From assembly GCF_009176305.1 (NCBI RefSeq), contig NZ_BLAJ01000003.1, forward strand, positions 496,001-560,000: a stretch of 64,000 nt of DNA. The letters run 5' to 3'. This document shows positions 7,473 through 15,321 of this stretch, one piece after another (position 1 is the first letter of the stretch; each line of letters starts with the position of its first letter). Both the position numbers and the translations under genes were made by a program. A model generated the notes under the pieces. It was not told the DNA's origin. It searched no databases and saw only the letters and a list, made by a program, of their open reading frames with translations. This stretch comes from Martinezella dioscoreae. Lineage in GTDB: Bacteria; Pseudomonadota; Alphaproteobacteria; Rhizobiales; Rhizobiaceae.

Positions 7473-9989
7473 TTATCGCGACGAGGACAGCTGCGCGATG
7501 GAAAGCAGCGTATCGGCGCTGATGCCGGAGCTCGACGACGAGCCCGTGAGAATCGATAGCGCCGGCGATGTCGAGGAGGTCGTATTGTTCTCCATGTCAT
7601 ACATCGCGGAGAATCGCTGTAGCAGCTGATTGACCTTATCCGGGTCCTGCAGATCGCTCACATTGACGAACTTGCTCAGCATGCTGGCCTGGGTATCGAC
7701 ATCCATATTGGAGATCGAGCTTGGCAGGTTGTAGGTGGTGGTGATGACCTCATAAAGCGCCGAATCGCCCATAATGTCATAGATCGAGTTGATATCGGAC
7801 GCCTTGCGCTGGAAGTAGAGCGCTAGTCGCACGCCGGGATTGGTCTCGCCTTGCTGATCTTCCAACGTTTGATGCAGAAAGAGATCATTGGTCGCCGCAA
7901 GGGCGCCCTGGTTTTGCGCGGTGCCGAGCTTGCTGTCGGTCAGGTTGCCGTCGGTGCCGAAATTGAACGCCTCGACGATGCTCTTGAACTTGGCGCCATC
8001 GGTCGTGTTGATGAAGCTCTTCGAATCGGACGGATCGGAGGCGAAAGCCTTCTTCAGCGTCGCCGTATCGACCGTCTTCGGATCGATGCCACTGGCCGTC
8101 AGGATGAAATTCGTAAGCTTGCTGTCGGCCAGGAGATCCGTGACGCTGGTCACCTTGACGATATTGGTGGCGAAATAGGTGCCTGCGGTTTTGGCATCGC
8201 TGGTGGCTTTGGTCAGTTCCGCGCCCGACAGCCCCGCCGTAGTGCGGCTGGAATATTCCGAGATATAGCTGTTGATCTGCGTTTGCGACAAAGACTGCAC
8301 CGGCGCCTTCAGATTGCCTTTACTGTCGAAATTGAAGGCCTTGGCAAGCGCGGTAAAACGAGAGTCCTTGAGCGAGTTGACATAGCTCTTCGGATCGTAG
8401 GGATCGCTTTCGAGAATCTTCGTCAGCTGAGACTTCGTGACTTCGTTCTCGCCGATGCCATAGGCACGCAGCGCCATCTGATAGAGTTCCGGCGCACTGT
8501 CGTTGGAGGTATCACTGTCGGACGTATTGCTCGCAAAGAAATCCTTGATGGTCTTCACGTCAGCGATGCGGTTCTTGTAGTTGTTGACCGCATCCGTGGT
8601 CAGGGTCGATTGCGACGACTGGTAATTGCTCATATAGGCCTTTGAGGCCGCGTCGATCTCAGACTGGGACTGCGCGATCTGGCCGGAAGCAAGTGTCCCG
8701 TCCGACTGGAAATTGAATTGGGAGACGACGTCGGTCAAACCGAAGATGGCGGCGGTCGTCGAATCGCCGAAGGCGTTCTTGAAGACGACGGCTGGCGTCG
8801 TCGGATCGATGCCATATGCCGTCTTGATGTAATCGAAAAGGCGCGTGTCCGATGTCAGCTGGTCGACCGACGTGATGGAGCCGATATGATTCTTGTAATA
8901 GAGATCGTTGTCGGTTGCGCCGGCGCTCGTCGTGAACGAGGGCACGGTGGAATTGTAGGCGCTCATCACATCGGCCTGCTGGCTGAGCGTCTGCGGCCCT
9001 CCGGGATAGTTCGTGGTGTAGCCTGCCGTGGTGGCGCTTATCTGGTCAGATGTCTGTGCTTGTGAACCGGATGCGACGGTGCCGTCGCTCTGGAAGTTGA
9101 ATTCCGCCATGACGGCGGTCAGCCCGTTCGAACTTGCGGTGCTGGCATCCTTGGCCGAAGCATTGAACTGGTCTGCCGTAATGTAGGACGGAATATTGAA
9201 TGCCGTCTTGACGTACTGGAACAGCTGCGGATTGGACGTCAGCTGATCGACCGAGGTGACGCTGCCGATATTGGCCTCGTAATAGGCCGTGTCGCCGTCC
9301 GGCGTCGATGTCTTGACCGTGCCATCGGCATTGAAATTGAATTCCGCCACTAGGGCCTTGTCGGCAGTGCCGCCATTCTGATTGACGTAGCTGTTCGGAT
9401 CGCTGAGATCGCTCGTCAGCATCTGCTTCAGAGCCGAATTCGACACATAGGTCGGGTCGATACCGTAGGCCTGCAGCACATAATTACGCAGGCGGGTATT
9501 ACCGAGCAGGTCATCGACCGTCTTAACCGAGCTGATATTCTGGCTGTAATAGGTCGTTTCGGTCGCCGCCGACGTCTCCTCATTCGTAAAGGATTGTTGG
9601 TAAAGCCCGATGAGGTCGTCTTCCTGCGTGCTGGTTTGTGCCGTATTCGTCGTACCCGTCGCGCTCGTGCCGAAATTGAACGCCGCAGCGAATTCTTTGT
9701 AGCGCGGATCGGTGAGCTTATTGGCGAAACTGCTGGAGTCGCTGAGGTCGCTGGTCAGGACCTGTTTCATAAAGGCCTTGGCATAAGTCATGTCCGAAAG
9801 CCCGTAGGCTTCCATTGCGTAACTGTATAATTGATAGTCATTCAGGAAGCTGTCGACGTCAGTTACTTTGCCGATATTGGCGTTGTAATAGTCGATCAAA
9901 CGCTTGTTTTGCGACTGCTGCGCCACCTGGTTGAGTGAGGTCGCCATATCTCTGGTTGCGATCGTATAACCAAGATAAGTGGAAATCAT
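7473..9989 (-). CDS. Large DUF1217 repeat protein, seven copies
   Basis: 838 residues, Ser/Thr/Asp-rich and acidic, with almost no Cys or Trp. It contains six clear copies and one diverged copy of a ~75-residue unit, at about residues 34-107, 147-220, 236-300, 364-428, 470-554, 605-677 and 725-800. Units start YY..NI..V.SVD.L, carry a central AYGID motif, and end in [AE]FNF. The units match DUF1217, a rhizobial family often encoded near flagellar genes. This gene stands alone between ftsK and DUF6101, with no flagellar gene in the window. There is no signal peptide; the N terminus MISTYLGYTIATRD resembles a type III-exported flagellar protein start. Function unknown. Export or a structural role is inference. 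Confidence 0.75.
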   Translation of the reverse strand: MISTYLGYTIATRDMATSLNQVAQQSQNKRLIDYYNANIGKVTDVDSFLNDYQLYSYAMEAYGLSDMTYAKAFMKQVLTSDLSDSSSFANKLTDPRYKEFAAAFNFGTSATGTTNTAQTSTQEDDLIGLYQQSFTNEETSAATETTYYSQNISSVKTVDDLLGNTRLRNYVLQAYGIDPTYVSNSALKQMLTSDLSDPNSYVNQNGGTADKALVAEFNFNADGTVKTSTPDGDTAYYEANIGSVTSVDQLTSNPQLFQYVKTAFNIPSYITADQFNASAKDASTASSNGLTAVMAEFNFQSDGTVASGSQAQTSDQISATTAGYTTNYPGGPQTLSQQADVMSAYNSTVPSFTTSAGATDNDLYYKNHIGSITSVDQLTSDTRLFDYIKTAYGIDPTTPAVVFKNAFGDSTTAAIFGLTDVVSQFNFQSDGTLASGQIAQSQSEIDAASKAYMSNYQSSQSTLTTDAVNNYKNRIADVKTIKDFFASNTSDSDTSNDSAPELYQMALRAYGIGENEVTKSQLTKILESDPYDPKSYVNSLKDSRFTALAKAFNFDSKGNLKAPVQSLSQTQINSYISEYSSRTTAGLSGAELTKATSDAKTAGTYFATNIVKVTSVTDLLADSKLTNFILTASGIDPKTVDTATLKKAFASDPSDSKSFINTTDGAKFKSIVEAFNFGTDGNLTDSKLGTAQNQGALAATNDLFLHQTLEDQQGETNPGVRLALYFQRKASDINSIYDIMGDSALYEVITTTYNLPSSISNMDVDTQASMLSKFVNVSDLQDPDKVNQLLQRFSAMYDMENNTTSSTSPALSILTGSSSSSGISADTLLSIAQLSSSR

Positions 9990-10307
9990 CAGCAGAATCC
10001 CAATAGATCTCTAATAAAGGGGGCGAATCTGGCTGACATTATTTCATACAAACCTTACCTGAGACTTACACGCACTCACCTTATGCGTGCACTATACTGA
10101 CGCACCACCCTGCCCTGTGTTCACCTTATGGAAACCCTGATGCATTCGAGTTTGCTAACCATTTGAGGACGCAAAGTTTTCTTAACCTCGATTTTTAAGC
10201 TGTCTGGAAGGGACGGCGCCTAATCTGCCCAACAACGAGAGGACAAAAGTTCTCCGAGAGAAGACCGGAACAACCGGCTCTCAGGTAAAGCAAGGGTAGA
10301 AAAATCG
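9990..10307. other. Divergent intergenic region with a leader hairpin
   Basis: This 318-bp spacer separates the divergent DUF1217 and DUF6101 genes, so it must contain both promoters. I see no convincing -35/-10 pair. Close to the DUF6101 start, 10258-10282 can fold into a bulged hairpin (GAG..CCGG, loop AACAA, CCGG..CTC). No RNA gene is recognised. Confidence 0.35.
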
Positions 10308-10874
10308 ATGACTAATACCGTCCTGAAGCCCGACTGGGCTGGAACCACACTGCGGCTTGATCCGGCGCGCTTCCCGCAACAGGTCAGCTACGCCATGCGA
10401 GGTGCCGAAGGTGATGTCACCATTACGATCGACGAGCGCGGCGCAGTGCTGCGCAAGATCCTGCCGTCCAGCGGCCTGCCGCTGTCCGTTGCCTTGCCCA
10501 AGCGTGCATTCCAGGGTGTAGCCGCCCGCGCCATAGATCACGGCGACGGCGAAGTCACCGTCACGCTGGAACTGCATCACTCCGATCCGGACCTCTGCAT
10601 CCCCCTTCTCGTGGCCCACGATTTGAGCGACATCGCCGCCGACTGGCGCTCCTGGTCGGAAGCCTTCCGTATTCCGATGCTGATGATCGAAGCCGACGGC
10701 GTGGCCCGTCCGCTGGAAGAACATCTCGGCGGTGTCCGCTCGCAGGACAGCCAGCCGCGTCGCCGCCATTCCTATTTCGCAAATCGCCGCCCACGCTTCC
10801 TCGTGCGCCGCACGACCGGCAAGCTCGGCATCAAGATGAAAATCCAGGGTCGCGAGATCATCGCCAGACATTAA
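10308..10874 (+). CDS. DUF6101 family protein
   Basis: 188 residues matching, from memory of the family, the rhizobial DUF6101 proteins: N terminus KPDWAGTTLRLDPARFPQ, then VAHDLSDIAADWRSW in the middle. The C-terminal ~45 residues are strongly basic (PRRRHSYFANRRPRF and RRTTGKLGIKMK), which might mediate contact with nucleic acid or an anionic membrane; that is inference. No signal peptide or transmembrane segment. It is a single-gene unit with a long untranslated leader. Function unknown; the family appears restricted to Rhizobiales and relatives. Confidence 0.7.
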   Translation: MTNTVLKPDWAGTTLRLDPARFPQQVSYAMRGAEGDVTITIDERGAVLRKILPSSGLPLSVALPKRAFQGVAARAIDHGDGEVTVTLELHHSDPDLCIPLLVAHDLSDIAADWRSWSEAFRIPMLMIEADGVARPLEEHLGGVRSQDSQPRRRHSYFANRRPRFLVRRTTGKLGIKMKIQGREIIARH

Positions 10875-10943
10875 GCCGATAAGGCTTGAAACCGAATATC
10901 GGCAGAAACCGGCCGTGGGAAAACCGATTCCGCGGCCGAAATC

Positions 10944-11399
10944 TTATAGTATCAGCGAGCGCTCCATGATGATCGTTCGTTCATCGCCATGGAAACTCTC
11001 TCCGACAGCATGGAAGCCGAGCTTTTCGTAAAAGCCCTGCGCAGTGATCGACGAGGGGACGGACAGGGTGGTATTGCCACCTGCCCTCGCCGCCCGTTCG
11101 ATTGCCGCCATCAGGTAGGCGCCAATGCCACGTCGCTGCGCGGAGGGAGAGACGAACACCGTGCGCACGACGGCGCGGTCAAGGCTCGCGGTGCCGACAA
11201 TGCTTCCATCTTCGACCGCCACGAAGACCGTTCTGCTGCTCATGAGCCTGCGCACGCTAGCGGGACTAAAGCTTTCGGCAACGCGCGCGATGATATCGGG
11301 AGAATAGTCCCGTGCGTCGCTCTCGTGAAGTGCGGTCAGGATTACGACGCTGATCGCCTCGGTGTCCGCCTCTGAGGCCAGACGGATTTCGCATGCCAT
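10944..11399 (-). CDS. GNAT family N-acetyltransferase
   Basis: 151 residues spanning one GNAT fold. The acetyl-CoA pyrophosphate-binding loop SPSAQRRGIGAYLMAAIE lies at about 90-107, followed by FYEKLGFHAVGES, the usual strand 5/helix region. Start: ATG 11399 has AGGAGGGCGTC immediately upstream, so the 17 extra residues of the longer frame are dropped. It lies 40 bp downstream of ubiA on the same strand and is probably cotranscribed. The acceptor substrate (small molecule, peptide or protein amine) cannot be read from the sequence. Confidence 0.88.
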   Translation of the reverse strand: MACEIRLASEADTEAISVVILTALHESDARDYSPDIIARVAESFSPASVRRLMSSRTVFVAVEDGSIVGTASLDRAVVRTVFVSPSAQRRGIGAYLMAAIERAARAGGNTTLSVPSSITAQGFYEKLGFHAVGESFHGDERTIIMERSLIL

Positions 11400-11439
11400 G
11401 ACGCCCTCCTCTGGAACCTGATGCGGCGCATCCCTTCCT

Positions 11440-12402
11440 TCAGGGAGCAAGAAACAGGAACGACAGGAAAAGACCGGCGAAGATGATCAGCCCGACCCGA
11501 TTGTTTGATTTGAAGAGGGCCAGGCATTGTGCGCCGTCGTTGATATCGAGCACGGCGATCTGATAGGCGAACATGCCGCCGGCGACGGCCAGGCCGAGAT
11601 AGGCCAGCCAGCTTGTACCTGCGAGCGCAAAGGATAGCAGCATCAGAAGCAGGGTCGCTCCATAGAGTCCGACCAGCCAGAGGCGCGTCTGATCGCCGAA
11701 AAGCCGGGCGGTCGAGCGCACACCGATCAGCTCATCATCCTCCTTGTCCTGATGCGCGTAGATCGTATCGTAACCGATGGTCCAGAGGATGGCGGCGAGA
11801 TAGAGCACGATCGGGGCAAGCGACAGGCTGCCGAAGAGACCCGCCCAGCCCATCAGGGCGCCCCAGGAAAAGGCAAGGCCGAGGAAGAATTGCGGCCAGT
11901 CGGTAAAGCGCTTTGCAAAGGGATAGAGCGCAACGATGCCGAGCGACAGGATACCGAGCACGACGGCAAACCAATTGAACTGCAGCAGCACCAGCAAGCC
12001 GACGAGAGCCTGCAATGCGATGAACACTTTGGCCTGAAGGCGCGTCACGCGGCCCGAGGGCAGCGGGCGCGAGCGGGTGCGCGCCACGGACATGTCGATC
12101 TCGTGGTCGACCAGATCGTTGTAGGTACAGCCGGCACCGCGCATCGCGACGGCGCCGATGAAATAGAGGGAGAGATGGCAGATCACCACGAAGCCGGGGG
12201 AGCCATGTCCCAGGGCGACGGAGGCATTGGCCGCAAGCGCGACGGACCAGAAGCATGGCCACATCAGGAGCTGCCAGCCGATCGGCCTGTCCCAGCGTGC
12301 AAGCTGGGCGTATGGCCAAAGCGTCGGGGGCAGAACGCGGTAGACCCAGTTGCCGGATGGCGCGTCAGCGACGCGCCCGTTGATGTCGCCTGTGTTTTGC
12401 AT
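11440..12402 (-). CDS. ubiA: 4-hydroxybenzoate polyprenyltransferase
   Basis: An integral membrane prenyltransferase that attaches the polyprenyl tail to 4-hydroxybenzoate in ubiquinone synthesis. The 320 residues hold about eight hydrophobic helices. Two Asp-rich Mg-diphosphate sites are visible: YNDLVDHEIDMSVARTRSRP and the loop DTIYAHQDKEDD. The chosen start, ATG 12402 (MQNTGDIN), is the first ATG; upstream extension depends on a TTG. No strong Shine-Dalgarno is visible. The tail donor would be made by a polyprenyl diphosphate synthase such as the one at 34.3 kb. Confidence 0.93.
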   Translation of the reverse strand: MQNTGDINGRVADAPSGNWVYRVLPPTLWPYAQLARWDRPIGWQLLMWPCFWSVALAANASVALGHGSPGFVVICHLSLYFIGAVAMRGAGCTYNDLVDHEIDMSVARTRSRPLPSGRVTRLQAKVFIALQALVGLLVLLQFNWFAVVLGILSLGIVALYPFAKRFTDWPQFFLGLAFSWGALMGWAGLFGSLSLAPIVLYLAAILWTIGYDTIYAHQDKEDDELIGVRSTARLFGDQTRLWLVGLYGATLLLMLLSFALAGTSWLAYLGLAVAGGMFAYQIAVLDINDGAQCLALFKSNNRVGLIIFAGLFLSFLFLAP

Positions 12403-12476
12403 AGGCGAGTAGTAGTGATATCCGGCACCCGAGGTCAAGCGGCGAGGCCATAACGAGACATGACCTCGTCCGTTGC

Positions 12477-13289
12477 TCAGTTCATCGTGAAATTGAACTT
12501 GTAGCTGGCGGAAACCCCGATCAGCAGCTGGTTACGGTCGCCACGCTCGCGCACGAGGCTGCTGTCGGCAGCCGGGCCGGTGAGCCGGGTATATTCGAGG
12601 AAGGTGCTGGTGGTCCAGTTCTGCGAGGCCTTCCAGGTCAGTGCGCCGCCGAAACCGACGGATTTGATACCGCCGCCGGGCTTGTAGCCGCTGAGGCCGG
12701 AGGCAGCCGATTCGCGCGCATTGACGCCATAATAGGTGTCGAAATAGTCGCTGCTGGCGAGCGTCATGCGTGGACCGGCCGAAGCGCGAAGCTCCGGTGT
12801 GATGTCGGTAAAGGCATCCACCGCGGCATCGGCGACGACGCCGCTATGGGCGCGAATGCCCTGGCGAACTTCGACGCGGGCGCGCAGCCAATCCGTGGGA
12901 TAGGCCTCGGCAAAGCCGCCGGCTTCCACACCCCACTTGACCTTCTTCAATCCCCTCAGCTCGTGCCCATCGCTGCTGTCGCGGCTCGGTACGAACTTGC
13001 CCACGATGCCGACGCGGAATGCATCGCTTTCGATCAGGGCGAAGGAGGGATTGTCGTTGCGCGAGGAAAAGCGCGGGCCAGGACCCTGCCGGCCGATGGA
13101 TACCAACGGCGACCATTGCAGCTTGTTGTGCTTGCCGCCTTCGAATTTCGGTGCAGAGAAACCGGCCGCACCGACGCTTAGGTACCAGTCACCCGACCAC
13201 AAATGCTGGCCGTCGCCCGCCTCAGCAGCGCCGGCATAGGCGATAGCGGAGAGGCCGCCAATGAAAAGGAACCTTAACTTTGCAAACAC
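12477..13289 (-). CDS. MipA/OmpV family outer membrane protein
   Basis: About 270 residues with an N-terminal signal peptide (LRFLFIGGLSAIAYAGAAEA) and a body of alternating beta strands ending in ASYKFNFTMN, an aromatic-containing C terminus consistent with barrel assembly. Family features include GDWYLSVGAAG, YFDTYYGVNA and an internal Tyr/Gly-rich segment. MipA/OmpV proteins are scaffold or porin-like outer membrane proteins. Start: GTG 13289 is preceded by GGAG at a good spacing, giving a conventional signal peptide. A TTG at 13316 would add nine residues. It ends 74 bp upstream of ubiA. Confidence 0.85.
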   Translation of the reverse strand: MFAKLRFLFIGGLSAIAYAGAAEAGDGQHLWSGDWYLSVGAAGFSAPKFEGGKHNKLQWSPLVSIGRQGPGPRFSSRNDNPSFALIESDAFRVGIVGKFVPSRDSSDGHELRGLKKVKWGVEAGGFAEAYPTDWLRARVEVRQGIRAHSGVVADAAVDAFTDITPELRASAGPRMTLASSDYFDTYYGVNARESAASGLSGYKPGGGIKSVGFGGALTWKASQNWTTSTFLEYTRLTGPAADSSLVRERGDRNQLLIGVSASYKFNFTMN

Positions 13290-13406
13290 AACGAAACTCC
13301 ATGATACGCAATACAAGGGGCCGGAGGACCCGAAAGTTGCCTCAAATTATGCGGATCGCGTTACCGCTCCCTTAACCACAAGACGGAGAATTTGGCGGAG
13401 GGACAA

Positions 13407-13475
13407 ATGAGAACGTCGGCACATGCTGCCACGCCACTAGCGTATAAGCCGTCTGACTCTCACATCGCCTACTAA
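13407..13475 (+). CDS. Possible 22-codon leader ORF upstream of tcmP
   Basis: ATG 13407 follows GGAGGG by five bases, a strong Shine-Dalgarno, and the frame ends at TAA 13473-13475 after MRTSAHAATP plus 12 more residues. It lies 87 bp before the TcmP start in the spacer between MipA and the island. It might be a leader peptide, a remnant of a gene broken when the island arrived, or chance. No family is recognised. Confidence 0.25.
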   Translation: MRTSAHAATPLAYKPSDSHIAY

Positions 13476-13562
13476 AAGTGCATCGCCAGCCTTGACGGAG
13501 AGAGTTTAGCTGCCAAACTGCCATTTATTGGTGTGCCCTGAATCAATTATTGGCGAGGCAAT

Positions 13563-14450
13563 TTGGATCAAAGGCATTTCTTCGGAAGCTCCGAGACGGA
13601 GAAGAAACTCGACTGTCTCCGGCGGTATCTTACTGCCTATTCAACAGCGCTCCAGAACAAGCAGTTCGCCCGCATCTATATCGATGCGTTCGCAGGAACA
13701 GGTAGTCGGACAGAGACAAAGGCGGTGCTGCCTTTCATGGGCCACGGCGAGGAGACAACCGTTGAAATTTCTACTCCTGGGAGCGCAAGAATTGCTCTGG
13801 AGACCAGTCCATCATTTCATCATGTACTTTTAATCGAAAAGGACCCTGAGCGCGCTGCCGTTCTAAAGACCGTCTTGAACGAATATCCTGGTGCTCGGGG
13901 GCATGTTCGAACTGGCGACGCGAACACGATCGTTCAACGCGTGTGCGCACGCTATGATTGGCACCGCGAACGAAAGCGGGGCGTTGTTTTTCTTGATCCT
14001 TACGGAATGGAGGTATCTTGGGACACCGTCGAAGCCATCGCAGAAACGAGAGCATTGGATTGCTGGTATTTCTTCCCATTGTCAGGTTTGTATCGCAACG
14101 CGCCCAAGGATCCGGACCGCTTGGACGCGGGTAAGGTCGCGATATTGAACAGGGTATTCGGTACTGCCACATGGCGACAGGATTGGTATGAGCTGAACGC
14201 GCGTCAATTCGATATTTTCGGCGAATTGATTGTTGAAGAACGTCGGACATTTGACGTTGATCGGATCGAGGAATGGGTCGGTGACCGCCTTCGTTCTGTT
14301 TTCAAGGGAGGCGTCCTAAAGCCAATGCGGTTGTACCATCCAAATGGCGCTCCGATGGCGTCCCTCTTCTTCGCGATCGCAAACCCCAACAAAGCTGCCG
14401 TCAGGTTGGCGACCGAGATCGCTGGTCACATACTCAAGCGCGGCATTTGA
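13563..14450 (+). CDS. tcmP: Three-Cys-motif partner protein TcmP
   Basis: 295 residues with the hallmarks of a SAM-dependent methyltransferase-like Rossmann fold: IDAFAGTGSR (motif I, about 40-49), LLIEKDPERAAVL (motif II), TGDAN (motif III), FLDPYGMEVSW (motif IV). I recognise it as TcmP, a family named for genomic association with three-Cys-motif proteins of the Gp37/Gp68 (DUF5131) type. Exactly such a protein is encoded convergently downstream, and the two genes overlap by 25 bp at their 3' ends. Start is TTG 13563 behind GGCGAGG. Codon use looks less G+C-biased than the flanking genes, suggesting transfer. The biochemical role is unknown; methyltransferase-like chemistry is inferred from motifs. 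Confidence 0.85.
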   Translation: MDQRHFFGSSETEKKLDCLRRYLTAYSTALQNKQFARIYIDAFAGTGSRTETKAVLPFMGHGEETTVEISTPGSARIALETSPSFHHVLLIEKDPERAAVLKTVLNEYPGARGHVRTGDANTIVQRVCARYDWHRERKRGVVFLDPYGMEVSWDTVEAIAETRALDCWYFFPLSGLYRNAPKDPDRLDAGKVAILNRVFGTATWRQDWYELNARQFDIFGELIVEERRTFDVDRIEEWVGDRLRSVFKGGVLKPMRLYHPNGAPMASLFFAIANPNKAAVRLATEIAGHILKRGI

Positions 14451-15175
14451 TCCCAAGTTTGGTGCCGGTATGTCCTTCCGGTCGCTTTTTTGTTTTTTCC
14501 GCCCCACTGCTTGAAAAAGAACGCAGCGTCGGCATCGCTGCACATGTCAAAGATTTCGTCGATCCATGTGGGATCCAAAGGCCGGGCATTCGGGCCTGAC
14601 TCACCTCCGACTATTGCCCACTGAATTCCCGTTAGCGAACCGCGTGCAACCGAACCAATGAGAGGTTCGAACGAGACGAAACGAATTGCCGCCGGTATTG
14701 ATCGGAGGTCATCCAACCGGTGAAGCACCCGATCATCTTCCACGCTCGTACCGAGCCAAACATTGGGCAGGGTCCGGAAATCATTGAGTAAGATTTCTTT
14801 CATGCGGTCCGGTCGCTTGGTCAGGATCTGATATGTGTGTCGTTCGGTCATCGCCATGACATCCCAGACTTTTCGAATAAAGTCGATTGGCACATCTGGA
14901 TGGAACAGATCGGACATAGAGTTGACAAAGACGTTCCGAGGCTTCGACCAGGTTTCAGGAATGCAAAGCGCTGCCTCGTCAACACGGACTTCCCCGGTCC
15001 ATTTTGCGCGGCCGCCGCTTTTCCGCGTCAATCCGCGATACTTCTCCAATCCCATGGCATCAAGCCGGGCGGCCATCCGCATAGCGTAACAGTTGGTGCA
15101 CCCGGCACTCATGACCGTGCAGCCGGCCACCGGGTTCCACGTAGTATCGGTCCATTCGATTGATGTATCTGCCAT
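14426..15175 (-). CDS. DUF5131 / phage Gp37-Gp68 family three-Cys-motif protein
   Basis: 249 residues starting MADTSIEWTDTTWNPVAGC, the classic start of the Gp37/Gp68 (DUF5131) family. The family's three cysteines appear as C-x6-C-x2-C (CTVMSAGCTNCYA, about 19-30), resembling a radical SAM iron-sulfur motif with wider spacing. Other conserved stretches are VFVNSMSDLFH, LTKRPDRM, FVSFEPLIG and GGESGPNARP, all spaced along what may be a TIM-barrel-like fold. It faces TcmP tail to tail with a 25-bp overlap. Members occur in phages and on mobile DNA. A nucleic-acid or nucleotide modification role is inference. Confidence 0.87.
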   Translation of the reverse strand: MADTSIEWTDTTWNPVAGCTVMSAGCTNCYAMRMAARLDAMGLEKYRGLTRKSGGRAKWTGEVRVDEAALCIPETWSKPRNVFVNSMSDLFHPDVPIDFIRKVWDVMAMTERHTYQILTKRPDRMKEILLNDFRTLPNVWLGTSVEDDRVLHRLDDLRSIPAAIRFVSFEPLIGSVARGSLTGIQWAIVGGESGPNARPLDPTWIDEIFDMCSDADAAFFFKQWGGKNKKATGRTYRHQTWDQMPRLSM

Positions 15176-15321
15176 GATCTCATCCTCGGTCTAGCGGCTG
15201 GAATACATCAGAAAAGCGTTTAAGACCCGTTTCTCAAAGAGGCGCAGTATTTCTCTGCCCTATGTCCGGCTGTCTAGTTCAGCATGCAAGGCTGCCTGTA
15301 AACTGGCAAAACAGAATCTTC

